A stretch of DNA of 64,000 bases from Trogon surrucura. Taxonomy: Eukaryota; Chordata; Aves; Trogoniformes; Trogonidae. The notes below the pieces were generated by a model that searched no databases, was not told the DNA's origin, and saw nothing but the letters and a program-made list of their open reading frames with translations. The position numbers and the translations under genes were made by a program. Numbering within the stretch: position 1 is the first letter of the stretch; each line of letters begins with the position of its first letter. Shown in pieces: positions 57,284-64,000 of the stretch. Where the stretch lies: assembly GCA_020746105.1 (NCBI GenBank), contig CM036636.1, positions 1,302,001 through 1,366,000 of the forward strand. The letters are read 5' to 3'.

Positions 57284-60046
57284 ATTGGCAGCATCAAAAC
57301 TCATCACTGGTTACATGAGGAAAAGCTATCACCGGCGTGGCTGCGACGGGGTCCAGGCTAGCACAGGCACGGAAACAGAAGCTGCTGGATTTACCCACCT
57401 CCTCAGGCACCAAGTAACCCCACAAAGAGAGCAGATCTTCTCCCACCATGGAGCTTCCCAGCTAGAACAACTAGTGTTTGCACACCCTTGTTGGTATGGC
57501 CAACAACGATGTCGCCTCCAACCCCAGCACTTCTTAAAGGTCCCTCATTCTTCTTCCCACCCTCCTCTCTCTTTCCAGACTAAAAAGCTGCGTCTCACCC
57601 TCTCGCCTCAATCTGCATCATCCAACATCCAGAGTATGAAATACCATTCTGCCTGACATCGCACATACCTCACATTCCTGGCTTCTCGTTTCTTGAATTT
57701 ACCTTTGTGTTTGAGGTCTCAGAAAGCTTTGGGACCACTATAAAATGCACACATGCTTTATCTAGGATTGGCTGTGTTCACTTTTGAATACTTCTGACCC
57801 TCCAATCCATTAACATCCCTGAATCCTATTTACACCATTTGACCTTGACTGCCAAAGTGCCTTTCTCTAGCCCAGAAGTAGAAAGAGAAGATGCTGCCAG
57901 TGCTGCAGAGGGGCTTTGGGGGCTGGAGCTGCTGTGGTCACTTCCCTGCTAGTTCTAGAAAAAAAACAACAACAGGGGAACAGAACTTTGATTTGACCAG
58001 AAATACCCCTGCCAATGAAGAGAGGAGTGAGGAAGAAGCTTCAAGAGTCATCAGAATCTGAATTTGCTTTGAGACCTTTCACTAAAGCTTCTGCCTCTCG
58101 ATTTCTTCCTTCCTGGGCTCTCCAGCATGTTTAGCGTGGCTGCCAAGTGATGGTCTCAGAGCAAAGTTTCACTTTCAGAGGGTCTGGTGGCAAAATCTGC
58201 CTGACACACTCCTCTTCCCACTCTGTGCCCTTCAATTCTGCTTCACAAGTCGTTTCCCTTCCTAGGTTTTTCCTTACATTTATAAAGTTTACTTAAAGGT
58301 TAAAAAACCCCATTACCTGTGAGTCAGGAGAGGAACCTGATGTGCATGGCCCTAAGATGCTCTCTGAACAAAGACACTGTAATGAGGACCTAATTAAGTG
58401 AAAGCTGTCCAAGGAAATTAGCGTGGACAGGAATTTTCTGCTGGCTGTCAAACTCCGGAACCTCTCTGAGTGAACAGGGCAGACAGGCAGAGCTCAAGGA
58501 AAAGGTGGCACTCCAGAAACACGAACATTTGCCAGCGCCCGTAAATAGAAATTCTGAGAAACCGTAGGTGTATTGAAGACTCTTCTCAAACACAAGCAAG
58601 AAGACCTAAACCTGAAGCTTTATAACCCACACCAAACCTGTCCCACGGCTTTTCCCAGACTTTGGTGTCTCTTTGCATGACACCACATGCTTGGTGTCCA
58701 CATCTACCCCTTCCTTGGGGAACATCACCCTTCCTTGGAGAGCAGATCAGTCTCAGAACATGAGGTCACAGCCTCCAGTACCAGAGAAGATCTGTGGTCC
58801 AGCCCAGGTTCCTGTGGCCATGATCGACATGTGAAGATGGCTCTACTGATGCTCATGCACAGCTGAGGGGTGTTATCCTCTCCATGTCCTCACCTTTAAT
58901 TTTCAGAAGCTGCCCAGGGACCAGTCACTGCCGTTGTGGAGGCAATAGGCTGGTGCTTGGTGGGCAGAGGGATGTTGGGTAGGTCCCATAGCACAAAGCA
59001 AGTGATCCAAGGGTGCGAGGAGAGGGGTCAGCTCACCACAACACCCACACAAACAGCCTCAGAGGATTTTCTTCAGGAAAAATGATTATGGATTTTTTTT
59101 TTTCCTCTAACATCTCAGGCTGGAGGCCCTGAAATGGATCTGACTGAGATAGTGTCAGCCCCGTTCGACTGGAATGAGAAGTACAGCGTCGTGTCCTTCA
59201 CCCCTGGTGTGTAGTCACAGGGTCTCAGGTCTACGGGTTTGTTGAGAAAATTAAGCAAAAACTAAATAGTGACAGCAACAGGCTGTGTCTCATTCTGAGC
59301 TACACTTCTGGTCTTCATTCTCTTTTAAAGACAGCAATTTCTCAGAAAATACGTTGTCAGGGAGGCACAGGGGTCCTTGATGTTGTAATTTGGCCAGCGG
59401 ACAGAGGAGCAGCCTGTTCATGCTGTTGAGTGCCATCATATCGATGTGCTGCTCACAGCTTGCTCCATTCTCCTCCCAGATCATCACTTGGTTCTCTCCA
59501 GACCAAAATGTCACAGGGGTTGTCTCCTTTTTGCATGCACGGATGAATGTTTCTTCATGTTTTCAATGTGAAGGCCCACTTAGCTTAAGAAAAAAAGAAA
59601 ATAAAGTAGCCACAGAATATTTTCTGCAGTTCCTCCACATGATTTTCATTTGCAGCTGGACAAAACCAAAATTAAATTCTTAAAGTTCATTGTCCAGGTT
59701 TGAGAGCCCCAGGATAAAAGTTCTCTGGGGCTCCTGGCACAGGGGGCAATCGCAGTGGGGGACGAGGGGCAGCTGTGCCCATGAGGAGGAGAGGATGGGC
59801 CAGGTGGCCCAAAGAGACCAATCCCAGTGCTCTTTCCCAGGTGCTCAGTAGATAAGGGACTGAAAGATGAGCCCTAGAGCCTTCAGTGCCTGCTGGGGTG
59901 GCTGGATGGTCACTGGCTGCTCCTTGGCTCTCTCTGCTGCCGGTGTTCCTGTCTCCTGTTTTCATGCTGCAGAGGAACAGCATTTCTTGAGACAGGTTGT
60001 CTTCCCCTGCTCCTCAGGTGAGAGTGGCACAGCTCCTTTTCTGGTT
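57284..60046. other. Unique sequence, no gene assigned
   Basis: About 2.8 kb without recognised gene, repeat or regulatory cluster. A T-run lies at 59094-59102. Confidence 0.45.
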
Positions 60047-60393
60047 TGTTTGGGGTTTTTTTGACTATTATTGGGACTCTTGGCTCAGGCGCTGCTGAGT
60101 CCAGTTTGGGACTTTTTTGCTCGGGACCCTGTTGTCATCTGGAAGGCGCAGGTTCCATATTAACAGATTCTCTTGTATCTTTGAATATATTTGCATGCTT
60201 CTATAATATCTCTATGTAGTTAATCTTCATTGTTATTCTCAGTGTTATTTTCTTTTTAATTATACTGGCTCAAGTTTTTTTTTTTCAACCTCAAAATCTC
60301 TCTCTCAGTTATCCTCCCCTGGGAGGGTGCTGGGGGGGATCCCAGAGAGCATCTCTCAAAGTTTAGTGGCCATACCGGCCTCAAACTTCAACA
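60047..60393 (+). mobile_element. Probable ERVL-like LTR (5' LTR)
   Basis: The segment ends CTTCAACA at 60393, and a tRNA-Leu-type primer binding site begins 8 bases later. The presumed start, TGTTTGGGG at 60047, is a guess based on the TG...CA rule. A T-rich region with TATAATATC (60201-60209) could hold the promoter. Structure and position relative to the primer site support an LTR. No second LTR was found, so the copy is probably truncated at its 3' side. Confidence 0.45.
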
Positions 60394-60960
60394 GATTTAT
60401 TGGTGTCAGAAGTGGGGCATGAGCCAATTTCATATTTCAGAGTTTCGTAGACTTTAATTTAATATTTCTGTATTTAATTTTTTGTTTGAAAGGTTGGGAA
60501 AAAAACATCAATGATTATTAATGTTGTTCTAAGTGATATATTATACTACGTCCTTAGAGACTTTGCATTACGGTTGATTGTCACATTACTCCCTAATCTG
60601 TCACACGTTATCAGACTATCTCGGCCTTCGTAGTGTAGGTTTGTGATTTTTGGGGGGGTTTTTTAGGTCAGGGACATTGGGCAAAGGGCATTGATTTTTC
60701 TGTTGTCTTTGACACCACTCATCTATTCTGGAATTAGCTGGATGGTGGCTTTACTTGGCCACCTCGGATGCTATTTACTAAACCTTATTGTTAATTATTT
60801 ACATTTTCTCATGGGAAATTATACTTCTCTTGTCACTAATGTGACTCCATCAGAGTTTGGGACTTCTGGAAATGTTTCTCCATGTTCCAGTTTGCTAACC
60901 TTATTATTGATTATCACTAATGTGTTGCAGGGGATGGTTTGTTATTGGTATGCATAGGTG
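60394..60960 (+). mobile_element. ERVL-like primer binding site and untranslated leader
   Basis: TGGTGTCAGAAGTGGGGC at 60401-60418 matches the form of a primer binding site complementary to the 3' end of tRNA-Leu, typical of ERVL elements. The following T-rich sequence is leader-like. An 88-codon hydrophobic frame (60691-60957) has no recognised retroviral domain. No gag or pol motif is visible, so only the 5' end of the provirus survives here. The right boundary is uncertain. Confidence 0.45.
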
Positions 60961-62658
60961 TAGGTGTAGCATAACATTTACTTGCAGTTTTTGTCTTGTA
61001 GGTTTTTTCCCTCCACTTACTGCAAAAGTGCATTTCCTACACTGTTTTCATAATGACTTTGCAGACTATTGTCCAATCTAATATCCACAAAGACATGAAA
61101 TTTTATAAATTTTTGAAGCCAGAAATTGTAGTGGCTCCTTTGACTGACAGAAAGAAACAATATTTAGTCACAGAGAGACAAATCATGGGGGGAAGAACTT
61201 TTTTTTTTTTTTTTTCTGTTACAGAATGTAGTGTTTCCTCTTGTTTGATCTCCAGGTTCAGTGAACAGTCAGTTTATTTCTACATGTAGAAAAACGTTTT
61301 CAGCAGAGCTTTCTCTTTGTGACCACTCAACTTCCACTCTATAGGCTGTTACACCTAGTAAGTTATTTCCAGATTCCCTAGAGCTCTATGTGGACTAAAC
61401 AGGACTTGACTTTTTAACATGAAATCAAAATGGAGGCACCAGAAGAGGCAAAACCAAAGCAAAGCTTAAAAAACCCAAATAATCCACAAACATTTATTTG
61501 CCTTTGCAGGGATTTCTTCCTCAAACAGCCAAGGAGCTGTTGTATGAATGCTGCAGTAGATATCCCCAGCTTCCATTGTGGTTTTTAGGAGTGTGACCAT
61601 AAAAATACCCCTGGAGCTAGGCTGTGCCTCAGAAATGGGAAGATTTTTTTATTATTATTATTTTCCTCTGACTGGATAACGGCGATTCTGAACGTTTTGA
61701 AGTGATGCAGTGACTTGGCAGAGCCTGTCAGCTTCCCCAAAAGAACACGAGTATTTCTAAAGGAGCACAAGAGCTTCTGAAGGAGGTTGCAGAATGTTAA
61801 TTGCCTATGGATACTGTAAAATGAGAACTAAAATACCAAAGGTTGCTAGGTCTCCATCAGTCATTTTTTCTTTTTTTTTCCTCCAGAATTCAGGCTGTGG
61901 CTCAGACTTGTTATAAAGGTAAAAGGCTTTTTCTTACGTACCTGCAGGGGCAGGATGAGACTTGTTCCTGTCTTTCCCTCCCAGACTCGGGTCAGAAAAC
62001 ACGATCTCCATCTACGGCATCTGTGCGAGATTGACATTCTCCTGCGTGCGTTTCTGACGTGCAACCTTTAGAAGCTTTACCAGAGCAAGAATTCAGAATG
62101 AACACATTAAAACCCGTAAAATAAGAAACATGGGCTTAAACAACCGGCTCTACATGGAAACTTGTGTCTCCCTCTATCTGCCCCTCTCCAAATGAAAGTA
62201 AGAGACCAAATTCTGCCCTGTTTAATCTGTCATAACCCACTGAAGCCCAGAGGTGTAGCTGGTGGCAAGATTCATCCCTGCCTGTTGACCTTTTGATACA
62301 GGAAAATTTGGAGGCTGGTGGGTGAATATTTGTTTCCAGTGTGTGTGATGATTGTGGTAACCATGACACAGGAATATCTCCAGCGGAGCTCGGTCCCTCT
62401 GGGCAGGTGCTATTTAATATCTGTCAGTGCTGTGTGAACCATCTCCAGGTCTCCGGCAGTGTCAGGCCCTCTCTTTGGTGACACCGTGCAGACATACCCA
62501 GCCCTGCAAGAGCGAACAAAACCAAGCCAGCCAGCGTGCTGGACTAACAAACTGACCTGGTTATTCAAAGTACAGCATGCTGTGCTTCACAGGGCTCCTC
62601 TGCCCCTTCCTGACTTGGCTCATCCAGAGCTAGGCTGGCTCTTTGCATGGTCTGGCAT
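60961..62658. other. Unique sequence, no gene assigned
   Basis: T-runs at 61199-61215. It may contain further degraded ERV leader at its start. No gene is supported. Confidence 0.4.
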
Positions 62659-63403
62659 GACCGATACAGGCTGGGCAGTGGCTGGCTTGAGAGCAGCCCT
62701 GAAGAAAAGGACTTGGAGGCACTGGTGGATGAGAAGCTCAACATCAGAGGTCCCTTCCAGCCTAGGCCATTCTATGATTCTATGAGCCATTAGTGGCACT
62801 TGCAGCCCAGAAAGACAATTGTGTCCTGTGCTGCATCAAGAGGTGCGTGGCCAGCAGGGTGAGGAAGGAGATTCTCCCCCTCTGCTCCACTCTCGTGAGG
62901 CCACACCTGGAGTGCTGCGTCCAGTTCTGGAGCCCACAGCACAAGAAGAATATGGATGTGCTGGAGCATGTCCAGAGGATGCTCAGAGGGCTGGAGCACC
63001 TCTCCTGTGCAGACAGACTGAGAGAGCTGGGGCTGTTCAGTCTGCAGAAAAGAAGGCTCCGAGGAGACCTTATTGTGACCTTTCAGTATCTCAAGGGGGC
63101 TACAAGAAAGCTGGGGAGGGGCTTGTTAGGATGTTGGGCAGTGACAGGACTAGAGGGAATGGATTGAAGCCAGGGATGGGTCGGTTCAGATGGGACGTGA
63201 GGAAGAAGTTCTTCCCCATGAGGGTGGGGAGACCCTGGCCCAGGTTGCCCAGAGAGGGGGTGGTAGCCCCATCCCCGGGAGTTTTCAAGGTCAGGCTGGA
63301 CGGGGCTCTGGGCAGCCTGATCTCGTGGGGGATGTCCCTGCCCATGGCAGCGGGTTGGAAAGAGATGGTCTTTGAGGTCCCTTCCAACCCTGACAATTCT
63401 ATG
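62659..63403 (+). mobile_element. CR1 LINE 3' part (about 0.75 kb), with nested CR1 tail
   Basis: Begins in ORF2 (GAAGAAAAGGACTTGGAGGC; KDLEALVDEKLN-type segment). After the 39-bp nested insertion at 62745-62783 the frame continues from about 62793 as a 124-codon stretch with VRKEILPLCSTLVRPHLE, CVQFWSP and RLRELGLFSLQKRRLRGDLI, the C-terminal CR1 ORF2 domain. The 3' UTR ends at CCTGACAATTCTATGA. Closest in the window to 8775-9270. This is the longest recognisable RT remnant here, yet it is non-functional. Confidence 0.97.
62745..62783 (+). mobile_element. Nested, tail-only CR1 insertion
   Basis: The CR1 body reads '...CTCAACAT' up to 62744 and resumes 'GAGCCATTAGTGGCACTTGC' at 62784, matching the usual CTCAACATGAGCC junction of the family. 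Between them lie 39 bases ending CCATTCTATGATTCTAT, the terminal sequence of another CR1, in the same orientation. This is an extreme 5' truncation of an inserted copy. Confidence 0.75.
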
Positions 63404-64000
63404 ACCTTCTCCAGGAGGTAGGGCTGTGTGTTACTCTCAGGTGCTCACTGAGGAGCAACATGTCATTTGTTTAGAGCTGGTTTTGCTTTGTCAGAAATTC
63501 CTGGGTGTTAGGTGAGGTCTGAGGGTGCCACAGGGGAAGAGCGAGGTGGACCTTGAGGAGCTGTAAGGCACTCACAATACAGAAATTACAGCCCCATACA
63601 GATACCCAGCGAGATGAAGACATGACTTGTATTACATCCATTTATCAATGATGGGAAAGAGCTCTAGCCCCTGTGCCCTTCAGAACAGAATGAGGGCGCT
63701 GGACTGGCCTGCTTGCATTGCAGTTCAGAGAAGACAGAGGTCAACTCAGTGTGAATACAAAATGGAAAAAAATTCCAGCTCAGCATCAGAATTTGTCTTT
63801 AAGAATAAGGAGAAATAGTCGGGTTTCTGAATCAGTCAGACCTAAATAATGAATGTGAGTAAAGAATGGGTCATTAAAAATGCTTTAAATTCTGCATCTG
63901 AAATACTTCAGTGTCCTGTTCTGTGAGGGACATTCAACTTGGCCTCTTTGCACACTGCAAAAAAAATGCAACTTTTTTTCTGGAAATCTGTAGGCTTCTT
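63404..64000. other. Unique sequence, no gene assigned
   Basis: No recognised gene or repeat. A plus frame at 63627-63818 is domain-free. The last 60 bases are AT-rich. Confidence 0.5.

Noticed and set aside
60691-60957. Hydrophobic 88-codon frame in the ERVL-like leader as a membrane or envelope protein
   Set aside because: Hydrophobicity follows from T-rich DNA. No retroviral envelope motif or plausible position in the element.
1-64000. CRISPR arrays, operons, ribosome binding sites, insertion sequences or phage genes
   Set aside because: No regularly spaced direct repeats with unique spacers, no prokaryotic gene packing. The CR1 and CpG-island content shows an avian nuclear genome.
1-64000. 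tRNA or rRNA genes
   Set aside because: No cloverleaf with A/B-box consensus or rRNA-like sequence was seen. The tRNA-Leu-like string at 60401 is a primer binding site, not a gene.

Overview
This is vertebrate nuclear DNA, almost certainly from a bird. The main evidence is at least fourteen CR1 LINE fragments that end in the avian-type octamer tail (ATTCTATG repeats). They are 5'-truncated and lie in both orientations. I see no mammalian SINE or L1. Much older CR1/L3-like LINE remains are also present, of the kind shared with turtles and crocodilians. There is no prokaryotic-style gene organisation, and no complete protein-coding gene can be supported. Most long open frames lie in the CpG island, inside CR1 copies or inside a 31-bp minisatellite, and those are by-products of composition or repetition.

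Layout. Positions 1-3270 are an A/T-homopolymer-rich flank with a CpG-rich patch (about 230-720). Positions 3275-4475 are a strong CpG island that almost certainly holds a promoter. On the minus strand it contains a plausible first coding exon: an ATG at 3645, 18 codons, and a good splice donor directly after base 3592. A plus-strand donor at 4772/4773 could belong to a divergent transcript. I do not recognise the gene. From 4.8 kb to 64 kb the window looks like a gene-poor, regulatory-type landscape. Repeats alternate with AT-rich, non-repetitive blocks that look like conserved non-coding elements (candidates near 2.1, 9.7, 10.8, 11.8, 17.7, 20.6, 23.7, 28.1, 31.9, 34.7, 42.3, 44.5, 50.8 and 55.7 kb). 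If the minus-strand exon is real, these blocks lie upstream of its promoter.

Repeats. Young CR1 copies lie at 6.35, 8.8, 11.1, 12.85, 13.4, 18.3, 22.6, 25.9, 31.0, 34.1, 43.5, 52.2, 57.2 and 62.7 kb. The last contains a nested CR1 insertion of only about 39 bp. Ancient CR1/L3-like remains lie at 14.4-15.3 kb (minus, with a recognisable endonuclease segment), 30.4, 36.1 and 38.3-40.4 kb (plus, reverse transcriptase part), and less certainly at 5.5 and 47.7 kb. A degraded ERVL-like LTR and leader, with a tRNA-Leu-type primer binding site, lies near 60.05-60.96 kb. A minisatellite of 31-bp units, most carrying a 12-bp palindrome, occupies 50078-50390.

The signals most worth a second look are compact symmetric motifs inside the non-repetitive blocks: two 22-bp inverted repeats with identical arms (17675 and 17756), two perfect palindromes in the 28-kb block, and a nested hairpin-forming inverted repeat at 34946-35048. 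I found no convincing new multigene system. Calls of conserved elements are by eye and need cross-species alignment.
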